A stretch of 64,000 nucleotides of DNA from Dromaius novaehollandiae. Its lineage: Eukaryota; Chordata; Aves; Casuariiformes; Dromaiidae. Of this stretch, positions 51,701 through 64,000 are shown piece after piece. The notes under the pieces are model-generated. The model did no database searches. It saw only the letters and a list, made by a program, of their open reading frames with translations, and had not been told where the DNA came from. The stretch spans positions 18,815,501 to 18,879,500 of the forward strand of contig NC_088099.1 of NCBI RefSeq assembly GCF_036370855.1. The letters are read 5' to 3'. Numbering within the stretch: the stretch's first letter is position 1; each line of letters starts with the position of its first letter. Position numbers and translations under genes: made by a program.

Positions 51701-54700
51701 TCACTGGGAGCTGGAACAAACCCAATATCCGTAATGTGTTTTCACTTAATGAAAAAAAATTACTTGCTATTACACTGTGATTTATTTTGCCATCCTAGTA
51801 TTGTACTGAGAAATATTAACATTACAGAATTGCTGTTGAATATTTATTTTTTATTGGGAAAATAGCACTCTATTTCTGTAGTAACATGATGTTATCATTT
51901 AATTATTTTTTCTTTTGTGTTTTATGATAGAAAGCTGAAATTCAACAAAGTATATATTTAAATGCAAAAAAGGCATACCAATTAATCAGTGCAAAATATG
52001 AATGCTTTTAATCTGCATGAAAAAACTGTGGGTTTCAGGGAAACAGCAATCTTTTAAATAGGAAGTATATAAAACTAATTCCTATCCATGCTCACGTTTC
52101 CTCAAACACAATGAAAAATTGCAGTTATCCAATTAATCTATCTTCACACTACTATATTCTTTCAAAGTTTTGAATTATTTTAAGAACCTTCTGCAGAGTC
52201 TTTGATTTCTTTGTATTTAGCATGGAAATGGTATATATACATAATTTAAATTGATAAAATGTTTTTCAAAAATCTATAGAGATAGATCGAATGTTAGCTC
52301 TGAAACACTGAGAGTTTAAACAAAGACATTTACAGTTTTCTAAGTTTTCCCCATTTTTCCCATTAATGTAGACAAACTTAGTACTGAAGATAGAAAATAA
52401 ATTACACTAGAGGTTGCAGCTAGGTATAGCCATAAAAGGGCACTAATCAATTCTGAGATGCATAAAAAGACTAGATAATGTTATTCTACAGTCTGGATGT
52501 AGAGAGATATATCTGGGATAATGGGAGACTGGGAGATGATGGAGAAGAGAAAAAACAGAATAAAATGATTATTAGAGATGCTCCAGGGAACACCAGAGAC
52601 ACTTCAGTTCTGTACATAGTAAGTATAGTTGAGAAGAGCTTATTAAGTCTGGGTTCAGCACTGGCCAGGGGTCTCAAGCCATTGTTTGCAGCGTTGCATG
52701 AATTTGTGGAGCCATCTTAGGTTCTGCATCCCAAGGAGGCACTTATATTCATGATGATCTTGGAAATAAGGTCTGAGCCAAAAAGCCCCACGCAGCCCAG
52801 GATGGCTCTGCAGGCATTTGCATTGCACTCTGGAACATTTTCATTCATGCTATTCTCATAGCCTTTACAAGCAGTACAAACCACAAGAACAGAAATGGTG
52901 CTAATGGTGTTTTGAAACATCAGAACATTTCGCAAGAGCTTGAAAGGTGTTTTCTTCCTACTAGGGATGCTCATTCCGGAAGAGCTAAGTGAATAGGACA
53001 CTGCTGACATGTGGCATCCACCTTCCAGTATCCACTTTCAGTCAGGGAAGCTGGAGACTTGATGTTGGATCTGCTACACTCCCTTTCACTCCTAATTACC
53101 CAGATATTGTCTTTCCTGGGCAAGGTCTTTCTCTTTCTGGTTTTGCCCAGAAGCTCTATGGAGGGAGAGAAACCTTTCCCCGTGAAAGTTTTTTTCATAT
53201 ATACAGATCAAAGAAAATGTTCTGTTTTAAAGAGCTGGCATCCTACAACAAACAACTATTTCAGCAGGAAATTCCAATGAACCCTGTAATGATGGGCCAA
53301 ACCTGCATGGGTCTGTTTAGAAAGCTGACTGCCACTCAGTGCACTCCCTTGCAATAGGTTGATTCTTTTCATACTGAAACCTCACAAAGCCATTAAAAGA
53401 AGGCCAAAAATACTTGCTAATAAAAAGGATCACAGTCAGAAAATCATCCGCACCAAAAATCCACTAAAGGCATCAAAATGGCTGCTTTAAAGACGTCCCT
53501 TCCTCACAGTGTTTTTATAATAGTTTAGGCTCATTTGTTTCTGGTGTAAGAGGTGGACCGTCTTGACATTTGTCACACAATACCTGTTACCTGGTTTAGG
53601 ACTAGATAGAAAGAAATGGGGTATCTTGAGGTTCTACATATCTATGGCTGCATCATCACTGTCCTCATTCTCCACTTTTCCCATGCTCTTAGGCCAGTGG
53701 ATGCCTCCTCTTTCTTGGCATGCAGCATTTTAGGGTATTAAGAAGAGAAGACTGCCTTCTCGTGATGAGCAGCTAGCTGGGAGTGATGGCAGCAGAGAGG
53801 GCTTTGATGGGGAGCTGAGAAGGGAAGATATGGGAGGAGGTCTTTGGTGCAGTGGAAACAGAAAAGCAAAGTCAGGACGCAACTTGGTGGCCAGAGGCTA
53901 AGCTGGGAAAAATGAAAGAAGAAAGAAGACCAAAACAAAAGAGACTAAAGGAACAGAGGCTCTAGCAGAGCAGGAAGGGGAACAACTGAGATGATAGCTT
54001 AAGTAAAGGACAGTGGGGATGAGAGAAAAGGAAGAACTGTTGAGATCAGAGCACTGGTTAGGAGCAAAGATAAGCATGCAGGTGGAATGAGGAGGAGAGG
54101 GTTGTATGAAAAATGAGGTTGAGACAGAAGGCAAATCCTGCAAGTGAAAATATATTAGAGGAGAAAGGTCATATCAAAATACAGTAGAGCTATTTATTTT
54201 TGTGCCACTCTTATCTTATGCATTCTCAAGGCAGCAGTTTTGAATCTTATTATTTTTGTGCTCTTCAGCGGCTTACACTGCCTAGCAATGCGTGGTTGGC
54301 GTGTGCTTGCTCTGTCATGGCAGAGCTCTCCTGCTGCCTAGCAACTGAGAGCGCGAGTGGCAAGGTGTCCCACGGACGGGGCACCGGGCCCCAAGCAGGC
54401 AGCCTCTGCAGCACCGGCATGCAGCCCTACGGCACGCCAGCTCCAAACATCTCTGCCTTCACAGCGAGGAGGGAGGGAATGTCTCTGGCTGATACAACTC
54501 TGATGGAAAAGCTTAAAAATATTAATTGAGAAAAGCACATGCAGAGATGCCCAGGAGAGTGCAGAGAGCCTGGCAAATTATCTCTGAGAAGCGGGAACAA
54601 CTCCATTCATCTCTCCAACACTCAGATACCCTGTGATGATAATTAAAATATCAATATGGTTAATTATTTTAGTTCTCAAGTAAATCTCTGTGCGCTAGAT

Positions 54701-56686
54701 CTAAAGCATAGGAAAGCAAACCAATATAGCTCTGTAGCTTCTTGGGCAGTTACTTCTAATTTGGAATAAAGGACACTGAAAAAGCTTCTTTTTGTCCCGA
54801 AAAAATAAAATAAAAAAGATTAGTATTCATGCAGGATTGTCCTAGTACAGCTGCACTTCTGTAACTAGATCACAGTAATCAATAAAAATTTTCTGACAAG
54901 AACATGAGGCTTGGCATTTGGCAGTAGAGCTGACACGGCTGATCTCAAGAGGTACCATGTCCCCTACGCTTCCAGCTACCCCCTCAGATCCCTCATCTCC
55001 CTCTCCATTGCACTGGTCAAAAGCACTTGCGTGGCTAAACAGCTGCATCAGGAACTGATCCAGCCGAGAAACAATCCAACAAGAAATAAATGGTTATTTT
55101 CCAGTCAACACTACTGAAGCAAGTACTGTTCCCAAGGGAAAAACAAAGACATATCAATCTGTGGCCTAGAAAACTGAATAGACAGTTACAGAGCTACATA
55201 AATTACAGTTCAAGAGAAGTTGCTCTGATGCTACAGGTGGGTGCATTTAGAAGATAGTCACATTTTTCTGTCCTGGTCAGGAATGAATTACGTCCCAGGA
55301 GGACAGTATTGCCCCTGGAGACCACCATGTTCACAGAGAAGAGAGTGAAGTTCGAATGGACAGTTGAGACACAGAGAGGTACATAAGCACACTTTACTCT
55401 GAATGGGATCTCATTCTGGTGATCATTTGGATGGAGCTTGAAGAACATCATTACATTTTTTTCTCCACCAGTCCAGCCTCCCCAGCCAGGAAAATTATGT
55501 TTTATTCCCACTTCTCTTGCACACTTTCATAAATCTTGAGCAAGCTCGTTAACTTTCCATTCTAATCAACAGTTCATTGTCTGGAGCTATGGGAAAGTGT
55601 GATAATTAAAAAAACAGCATAAAACACTTTCTAAAGGACACCCTGGTGAATGCACTTCAGACACACCTGTCTTCAGAAAAGGTCAACTTAGGTCCAAGGG
55701 TTCACTGGCTCTGGCTCAGTGCTGGTTCTGCTAGATTTTGCAAGTTCTTGCATAGCTACCTGAATGCCTCTGTGCTTTCAGGTGCTCAAGAATTGCTTGG
55801 CGTACACACCATGCATGTTCATGGAGCCAGCTTGGGTCTAGTGCATCTGAGACAATAAATCCCTTGAGAACCTGAGACATGAGGAACACAGTGTAAAGAC
55901 ACTCAGGTGATGCTCCGGAAAGTCATTCTGAAACCAGGAAGACTAGCATGGAGCAGGAGCTAAGAAGGCCTGCAGATCTAATTGAGCACATCCACACCAT
56001 GTTTTCCAGTGCCTCTCATCTAGCCTGGCCTAGCAGCAATATATCCGTGGTTCTATGGCACTAAGTTAAAAAGCCCTGGTGGAGCTGACCTAGCTGAGCG
56101 CGGAGCCAGCTGTGGTGTTTCTGTACCCACAATAGGTCTATCCACAATGAATCAGTTAAACACCGGCTGTGCAAGTAAGGCTACAAAAAGTGCCGCAGCA
56201 TATGTCACAAGATGGCGCTCTTCGATGCGGTCTTCCAAGCCTCTCTTGGGTTGCAAGCACACTTTGAGGAAGAGTTGGCAGGTTTGGGGTTTATGCAAGG
56301 CCTTTTGGGTTGAGATCCATGGAGGGAAAGGGGCTGTATGAACATCTAGAGCCTCTGCTGTACTGCTTGAGGTGGGTGTATTCCCTGGGTGCCACTACTG
56401 CCCTGCTCAGCTTGCTGTTCTGCCATCTGCTTTTAGGGCTTGTTTGCCCACTGAAGTGAAGCACAATGCATTTAGCAAAATACACATAACTGATTTTTCT
56501 CATATTGAAAGAAGTTGATGTTCAAGACCCCAAACATCTGCCAATTCTTGATACAGGGGCAGCAATAGCATTTGAGGAACCACCACCAACTGTGCTACAT
56601 TTGAGGATGTTAACAGCTTTCAGGAAGTTAGTCTGTGATCTGTAGGCAATTACAAGCTCATCCAAGCCAATGGGTGTGTTAAGTAA
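48786..56686. other. Intergenic, ABI1 side
   Basis: No gene is supported. About 50900-52300 is strongly AT-rich with many homeobox-type and SOX-type words, such as TTGATTAAT, GTAATCAATC and AACAATAA. About 53730-54130 is markedly purine-rich on the + strand. Open frames at 52717-53010 and 52989-53357 have no recognised family. Confidence 0.45.
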
Positions 56687-56766
56687 TTTGCAGCCAGACT
56701 GAATAGAGAAATCAAATTTGTCTTTGTTTGCAGCCAGACTGAATAGAGAAATCAAATTTGTCTTTG
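56687..56766. repeat. Perfect 40-bp tandem duplication
   Basis: Two exact adjacent copies (56687-56726 and 56727-56766), each starting tttgcagccagactgaatag. The absence of mismatches implies a recent duplication, or an assembly artefact. Confidence 0.95.
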
Positions 56767-58009
56767 TATTATAGCTGGAAACAAGAAGAAGTCAGTGCCT
56801 AAGATGGTTTCTGATCACATTTGCACTGGGACCCATTAAAGGCTTGTCTATATTTAAATACTGTTGCATATCAAATTTAATTATTTTATATTAAAATAGC
56901 ACTTAAAATCCCCAATAAAATGTTTGATTGGAAATTATATGCTGTCCTAAAGAGAGTTGTCGAAATCACTTTGGAAACAATTTTGCTGAGCTGCCAAATG
57001 AATTAACCTGCAGAGCAATGTAGATGCATCTCTATCCCACAGCAAGTGTTGTACCAGCTCCTTTCTCAGTTGCCCCAGGCTGCACTGGAATGCCTCTCCG
57101 TGTACCTGTCTCACTGTTCTCCAGCCAGGTGGGGTTTTTGTGACTCCAGCCGCAAAGACCTTCCCAGGCCCACGTGCCCTTCCCAGGCTCGCCGCCATTC
57201 CTGCTCAGGTCCGTGGTTCTAGACTGAGATGTTGGACTTTGCTGACCTCTGAGGAGGAGGCAGATACAGTATATTTTTCCTCTCTGTCTTGACTTAGGTA
57301 AGCAGGTATGCCAAAGGATCCAGCCCAGAAGGGTTTTCAGTACTACAGACAGAGAAAGGACTCCAGTGGACAGTGAACATGCAGTATAACTCATGATTGT
57401 GTTGCAATTTAAGGCAATCTGCTCTTACTCAGATGTGTTGTTCCCAAATATGTTCACATTTCACTGCTGTGGGTTTCTCTGGGACAAACACTAAAATGCA
57501 AAGGCTGACCCCAGTTGTAAGCGCATACAGAAAGCAAAGCCGAGACATGAATAATGGGTCTAGGAAACAGCTCCTTTTTGGGCCTGTTGCTTACTGGAAG
57601 GCAGGCTTGGACTTCTCAGCACAGAAGCCACCTGCTCTTATTGGCTTCTTTCTGGTACAAACATGAACAAGATTTTACTTTCAAAAAAAAAAAAAAGCAA
57701 AAAAGATTTCACTAAAGAATTACTGGACCCTTATCTATCACATCTTTCCAACAGTCGGACAAAGGCCTAAACAATGACTAACAACTAAGGCAAGAGAGTG
57801 CCATGAATAACGCATTCATCTCGGTTAAATATTTAAGTTCTTCTTTTGATTTTAAAACTAGATAAATGCTAATTGTGAATTGTCACTTCTGGACAGGCCT
57901 TTAGAAAAAAAAACTACACAGCTCGGATTTAGTATTCTTCCCTCTCCATGGGAGAGCCACCTGTGAGCAGACTTCCCCCTGGACTAGTTACCTCCGGCTG
58001 CGGTGCTCC
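56767..58009. other. Intergenic DNA upstream of the ABI1 CpG island
   Basis: Mixed composition, with open frames at 57032-57394 (-) and 57397-57666 (+) that I do not recognise. There is an A-run near 57681. No gene is supported. Confidence 0.45.
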
Positions 58010-58442
58010 TGTCACTGAACCCATTTCTGCCCCAAACACCTGCCATCAGGCTGCCCGTGCCCTGCGCGGCCTCCTCCCCGGTGGGCACCGGCCGCAGCAC
58101 CAGCGCGGGCCTCCGCACCGCACCGCACCGCGTCGCAGCTCCCCCCGAAGCTCGCGCAAGGCAGCACTGGTGGGACTAGGTTTTTGGGGGACGGGTGGAA
58201 GGTGCAGCAGGAAAGGAGGTGCTGGAAAAGGGCCCTGAAGGCCACTGGCGACGCCCTACGATCGGCGATACGTGTCGCGACTGACCACTCGCCCGGCGTC
58301 TCCGCCGCTGCGGCCCCTCGTTTCAGCTCGGCCGGGAGGCCGGCGCTGCCCCCGTCCCGCCCGTGCCTGACGGGGCCAGCGGCCCCCTCCCGCCTCCCCC
58401 TGCCGAGAGCGGGCGGCGGCGCTCGCGGGCCCCGCCATGTCC

Positions 58443-58474
58443 CCGCGGCGGCGGCGGCAGCGGCGGCGGCGGCC
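58443..58474. repeat. CGG/GGC trinucleotide run
   Basis: A short interrupted CGG repeat (one CAG interruption) in the ABI1 promoter or 5' UTR, immediately before an ATG at 58475. This kind of triplet is length-variable in vertebrate 5' UTRs. Confidence 0.75.
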
Positions 58475-58552
58475 ATGAACGGCGCCCGCCCCGCTGCGCA
58501 GGCGCCCCGCGCGGGGCAGCGGCGCCTACGATTCCCGACCTCCTTTGCAAAG

Positions 58553-58602
58553 CCTTTTTTTTTCTTTTTTTTTCCTCTCTTTTTTTTTCTCTCCTCTCTC
58601 CG
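58553..58602 (+). repeat. Polypyrimidine tract near the ABI1 5' end
   Basis: About 50 nt of almost pure T/C, with T-runs broken by C and CTCTC, between the triplet run and the ABI1 start codon. Confidence 0.85.
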
Positions 58603-58682
58603 AGGGGGAAGGATGGGTGGGGAAAGCGAGAGCTCACGAAAGCGAGGCGAGGAGGAATCCCACAATACCAGGCGGGCTGTGA

Positions 58683-59090
<408 letters not shown>

Positions 59091-59461
59091 TGACCGTTTT
59101 TTCCTCTCCCCCGCTCCGGAGGGGAAGGGGGGGGGGGTTATTATGTCAGTCTGGCTCAGAGGGTGTGTCTTTCTTTCTTTTTTCTTTTTTTTTTTTGTAT
59201 TTATTTGTTATGAGTCACATCCCGGAGACCTCCCTGGGTGGGGGGTGAGTGGGGCCGTGAGCCGCCCCGCGTGGCCGGGTCAGAGCCGGCTGGTGTCTCA
59301 TGTCCGTCCCCCCCACCGCCCTCGCCCCGCGGCGGCGCGGCTCCCTCGGGGTCGCCCGGTGCCGCGGGGCGCGGGCTGAGGCGGCGGTTGGCGGCGGTTG
59401 CTGAGGCGGGCAGCGCCGCGCCTCACGTGGAGCGGCGGCGCGCGGGTTTCCCACCTGGGGC

Positions 59462-59484
59462 GGGGGGGGGGGGGGGGGGGGGGG
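59462..59484 (+). repeat. G23 homopolymer
   Basis: An uninterrupted run of 23 G, preceded by GGGGC, in the GC-rich start of ABI1 intron 1. It can form G-quadruplexes in DNA or the nascent transcript. Its exact length is liable to sequencing error. Confidence 0.9.
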
Positions 59485-60953
59485 CGCTGCGCGCAGCGGC
59501 GCGCGCGCGGGTGACATCACGCGGGGCAGTCGCCCGGGGGTCGCCCTGGAGTCCCGCAGCGCGCGCAGCCCCCCCGCGGCCCCGGGAGCGACTCTCCCGG
59601 CGTGATGCGCTGCGGGTTGGAGATGCTGTAAGGAGCGGTGCGTGGGAGCAGGCGGCTGCACGTATGCAGGCACTAGTGCGCGAGCGTGATGTGGTATTTC
59701 AAAATGGCAATCGGTGCCTCTTGGAGGCTTCCTAATCCAAGCATCCTATAACAATAATTTTAGACCGTGAGTCTGTTGCTGGAAGAGGCTCCATTGGTTG
59801 TAGCTTGTCTCCACCAGTCAGTGTGGATTTTTTTTATCCCCTCCCTGTAGCTTGCCAGTGCTTCTTGTCTTTGCTTTGAGTCTATTTTTATGAAGCTACT
59901 TTAAGTGCACTTTGATTTATTTTATTTTTTGAGGGCTTGGCTTTGCAAATTAAGTCGGGATGTCAATCTGCAGCCATACTGATGCAGATGCAGAGCCACC
60001 AAGAGATGCTCAAATTAAATATTCTCTTTTTTTTCTTCCAGAAAAAAATGAAAGAAAAAGCAATTAAGTTATACTTCTTTACTTACTAGACAGCTTGTAA
60101 GGTTAACTTGTTGAATGTAATACTAGACTACCTGTAATGAGTACTTACTACATGTTATTAAAATCTTTGGCATCAGTTGGTGCTGGTAAGCTTACTGTTT
60201 TTAATAATGGAGCAGCAAACTTGAAAACCAGCTGTAATAATCTGTACTGAAATCTGGTTTTTTTCTTAAATGTGAGCTAATGTTGATATTTGGATTGAAG
60301 CTGCACTAAAAAGCTGTATTTTTAAGACTTTTTTATTTTTGGTATGTGAGGCAATAAGAGTTAATGTATATTTACTCTTCTGACTTGTTTGCTCCACCCA
60401 AAGAAAGCTGCTGATATAAATGCTTCTAAGAGGCGAGGTTCATTTGGTTTTACTCATGGGAAATATGACAAATACATGAGTATGGTAATTACAGCACAAG
60501 TTTTGACCTGTCTCCTGACTTTTTCTCCTGTGTCAGGAAGTTACAGAGAATCTTCAGTCACATCATTTTCTTCAGGGCCCTAAAAACTTACCTTTTCTTT
60601 TTCAAATAAGCAAGAACCATGTAAGCTAGTTCCCATCTGGTTGTTTACGAGGAGGGTTTTGGGGTTTTTTTTTGTTTTGTTGTTGTTTTGAGTGTTTTTT
60701 TTCCCTTCTCCTAGCTCATTTTCACCTCAAGTATCAAGGTCAATTGGATATGGGATTGGTATAGTCTGGTTTATTTGTGTACAGCTGTGTTTATCCCTTT
60801 TGGAAGGAAGCTGAAGTTCTAAAATTCCTAGTGAGTTAAGCAGCAGCTTTGAAGAATGTACACCTAACTTGCATGGTGCACAGATTCATCCCAACCCAGG
60901 AAAAATGGCAAATGTATCAATAAAACTAATTTTTTTTTAATGTCTGGTGGAGG

Positions 60954-60974
60954 TTTTTTTTTTTTTTTTTTTTT
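60954..60974 (+). repeat. T21 homopolymer
   Basis: An uninterrupted T run in ABI1 intron 1. No retrotransposed source sequence is evident beside it. Confidence 0.9.
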
Positions 60975-63900
60975 AATCAGCACTTTGTGCAAAGCCATCT
61001 GCTCTCCAGTTGGACTACTGAAAAGATTATACTTCCAGGGCCTGTGGTGGTGCCACTGCAGGATTAGGCAATGTGACACAGGATTCTGGGTTATGAGGAT
61101 TGGGAGTGCGTGTGTGGTGTGGGATGGGAAGGGAGGAAAGAGGAAGAGGCTTAACCAACACAAAACACAAATGTTTAATATAACTGAGCTGGTAATTAAT
61201 AGTCAATGCATAAGGGAACATTTATTTTAAAAAAAAGCCCGAATGGAGAACCTATATGTTCAGTGAGTGTTAAAATAGTTCAGAAGCATCATATGCATTA
61301 TGACTTATCTTACAGCATTTAACTGACTCAGACTGCCTCTTTGGATAGCTTTGAGTCTGGATAGTTTTCTCTCTTCATATCGGAAAGACTGTGTGCTCCT
61401 TAGTACAAAAACTGTTATTCTGTCCTGTCACCTCCTCTGCACTGTGACGTCGAGATGGAACAGGTTTTGCTATTGTGTGTCCTGGTATTAGCAATTTATA
61501 ATCATTATAATAGTTCTTTTTTACTCAAAACTCTTGATATTACAATTTTCTTAAATTCTTTGTTCACTTTAACAAAAATGTAATTCCTTTTCATACGAAT
61601 ACTAAGCTGTTCTGTTTTTTTCCCCTGAAAAAGATATTGCTGTATTCAAACTGTATCTGTATTTTTGTATCTGAAAAGATGAATCTTGTGGATATTTTTT
61701 CTCTGTCACTTTCTCTGATTTTACTTCATCTGCTGGGAGTAATTCTGGTAAAGGTCGGAGTCTTTCCAGCTTTTCCGAGAAAATTTGTCTTCAATGTCCG
61801 TATGGATTCCTTCCCAAACAATCTCTCTCCCTCCCCCCCACCCCCCCACCTCCATGGCGCTTAGCTCCCTAATGGTGTGTGTGATCTATTGACAATAAGC
61901 ATCCTTTTACTAAAGTGTTCACGAAAGATGACAGAAGAGCATTTGAGTCTTTCAAGCTGAAAATCACTGTTCTTGGGAAAATGGAAAGCAGTTTCTTGCT
62001 GGGGCAAATGGTGAATAAATTAGAATTCCAGGCAGTAATGCAATTTGCCCTCCAGACCATGGTTATCTAGAAGGTTTATCTGATAGGAAGGGAAAAGAAT
62101 CCGGGAGAAGCAGAGCAAATAAGTTTTTTTTGTTGTTTGTTTTTTTTTTATTTTTTTTAAAGGAAGATCTGCCGTGCTAAAAGGAAATTACAGTATGTTG
62201 GCAGTTCTTGGGGGGGGGGGAGGGGAACAAAAGGAGACAGAAGAAAAGAGAAGGGAAACCAAGTGCAGAAACAGTAATAAAAGGAAGTTGTGATGCTGTT
62301 CATGGGGATTTAGGCTGTGACTAGAAATAACTACATTACTATACTTAATTTGCAACTAGGTTTAAAATGTTATGTTTCTGGATGCAAGCTTAAGTGACAA
62401 GTGGGTAGAAAATTATTCTTATTTTCTTTTAGATGAGAGACTTAAACTCTCTTGATGGTTTTGAAAAGCAGGTTTCAAATCTTGAATCTTTAGCTGGCAG
62501 TGTGGTTTTTCTCTGGAAATAAGTGGGGTTTTTTTTAACACAGAAGAATTACATTTTTCATTCTAAATTTTTTTTGGCACTCTTTAGAATATTGGTATGA
62601 CGCTGCTGTCTTAGTGATGTAGACATTTGCTTGTAAAGAGGCTGCCTTTATAGTAATGTGGATCAGTGGGAAGAGGAGAGGTGGAACTATCTCCTAATAA
62701 AAGGAACTTTTTCATAGGTTCTGTACAAATGTAAGTTCCAATGCCTTATGCCTTTCCCCAAATCCCTTTGCCCACAAATAAAATCTGTGGCTACTCCTTT
62801 TGGGGAGTGTGGAATGGTGAAAGGATATCTGAAAAGCTAGAGCATAAAACTGAGGATACAGGCAAGGAATTTCTGAGCTACCGCACTATCCTCAGTGTCC
62901 CAAACTGTAGGAAAACTTTATCGGCAGTAGTACAGAAATAACATGCAGAGTTACAGTATTCACAGTTCTAATTATGAATTTTTGGTTGAAAATAGCAACT
63001 TTTAGAGAGATTCACCAGTCAATTTCCAGGCTGCGTTGAATTAATTGTAGTTTTTAATAAATTTGTTTACAATAAGCTTATGAAGAGTTAAAAGCGACAC
63101 AGGAAAGCAGTGTCTCCAATGTTACTGTGCCGATGACTTCCTTTTGAGCAAGTTTTGTTGCCTGGTATAGCACAGAGATGCCTCTTCTGTAAAACACTAC
63201 TTACAACTCTCCTGTACTATTTAAATTGACCATTTCCTATAGTATTGTTTATGCATAGACAGATGCATAGTTTGCATCAATTCTGTCCATCTAGATCACT
63301 TGGGAAGATTCATTAGTAATTTTTTTAAGCTCAGACATGATTTTAATGTGACTCTGAGAAACTGTAAATGAATAACTTGGAATACAAATCATTTGTGTAA
63401 ATTATGATCTTGATGGTCTCCACTGGGCAGAGTTAGCAGTTTGGGAAAATAAATTGAGTCAAAGACGTTTTAAGGAAGTAAGCACTGCATTGCTTAAATT
63501 TGTGATTGCTGTTGTTATGTTATTTCCTCCTGTAGCTTCCAGTTGGTATATGGAAACTGAACAGTCACCTAAACAAGCTATTCTGAATAAAATGGACAAA
63601 AGCAGGGGCACATTTCAGTTTGACCACTATTACAGGAAATTGAAGGTGTTTTTTCCAATTGGTGGAAAAACGTGTGTGTGGTGCTGGGGGGAGTGCTGCA
63701 CATAAAAGTTTCACAAGTCCTGATGTGATTTCCCAGTACCAGCAGAGGAATCCTTTCCCTTTGATAGTTCAGATGTTCTGTGCTTCCCATACAGTAGATA
63801 GCATATATTGAAAAGAAAACAATCTTTTGGTTCTTTTTTCTAGAATGCTGGTAACTAATATGAAACTCAACTTATTTGCCTGAAATATGGAATGTGGCTT

Positions 63901-64000
63901 AGCTTAGTTCCGTACAAAGAAGTTCACTCAGAATGTCTAATTCAGGAAATGACCTGCTTTAAAAGGATAAACTGCTTAGTGTCAATAGTATGTCTTTTAT

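Noticed and set aside
57681..57694. Poly(A) run as sign of a processed pseudogene
   Set aside because: No coding remnant or target-site duplication is visible upstream; treated as a simple repeat.
58012..58665. 217-codon - strand frame with an alanine run near ABI1
   Set aside because: The alanine run is the reverse reading of the CGG repeat; composition artefact without homology.

Overview
The window is vertebrate nuclear DNA, most probably from a bird. It has three spliced protein-coding genes with GT-AG introns, two CpG-island promoters and poly(A) signals. The only transposons I recognise are old CR1 LINE fragments, with no Alu or L1. The protein pieces are near-identical in parts to the mammalian orthologues as I remember them. 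A non-avian reptile is possible. There are no operons, phage, CRISPR or other prokaryotic features.

Layout: (1) 1-2105 is the 3' end of MASTL (Greatwall kinase) on the + strand. Only the last intron and the last coding exon lie inside; the stop is at 2103-2105. (2) 2106-8848 is the tail-to-tail space between MASTL and ACBD5. It holds the MASTL 3' UTR, a candidate second terminal exon of ACBD5 (4724-4802 plus UTR), and the main ACBD5 poly(A) signals near 8645. (3) 8849-37227 is complete ACBD5 on the - strand. Thirteen coding exons join in frame into 503 codons plus stop (1512 nt), and every junction is phase-consistent. The protein has an acyl-CoA-binding domain, an acidic tract, a FFAT-like motif, a coiled coil and a C-terminal membrane anchor. 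It is a peroxisomal tail-anchored tether to the ER. (4) About 36.9-37.9 kb is the ACBD5 CpG-island promoter. (5) About 38-58 kb is gene-poor intergenic DNA with two CR1 fragments, a perfect 40-bp tandem duplication and no exon I can support. (6) About 58.0-59.7 kb is the ABI1 CpG-island promoter with coding exon 1 (58740-58856, + strand). The rest of the window is ABI1 intron 1.

The three genes do not form one pathway: MASTL acts in mitotic entry, ACBD5 in peroxisome-ER contact and very-long-chain acyl-CoA handling, and ABI1 in the WAVE actin-regulatory complex. Their order and orientation (MASTL+, ACBD5-, ABI1+) differ from the human order as I remember it and would fit a block inversion. 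I found no convincing undescribed system. The most interesting items are alternative 3' ends of ACBD5 that change the extreme C-terminus after the membrane anchor, a skippable 33-nt microexon with a weak donor before it, and an upstream ORF overlapping the ABI1 start codon.
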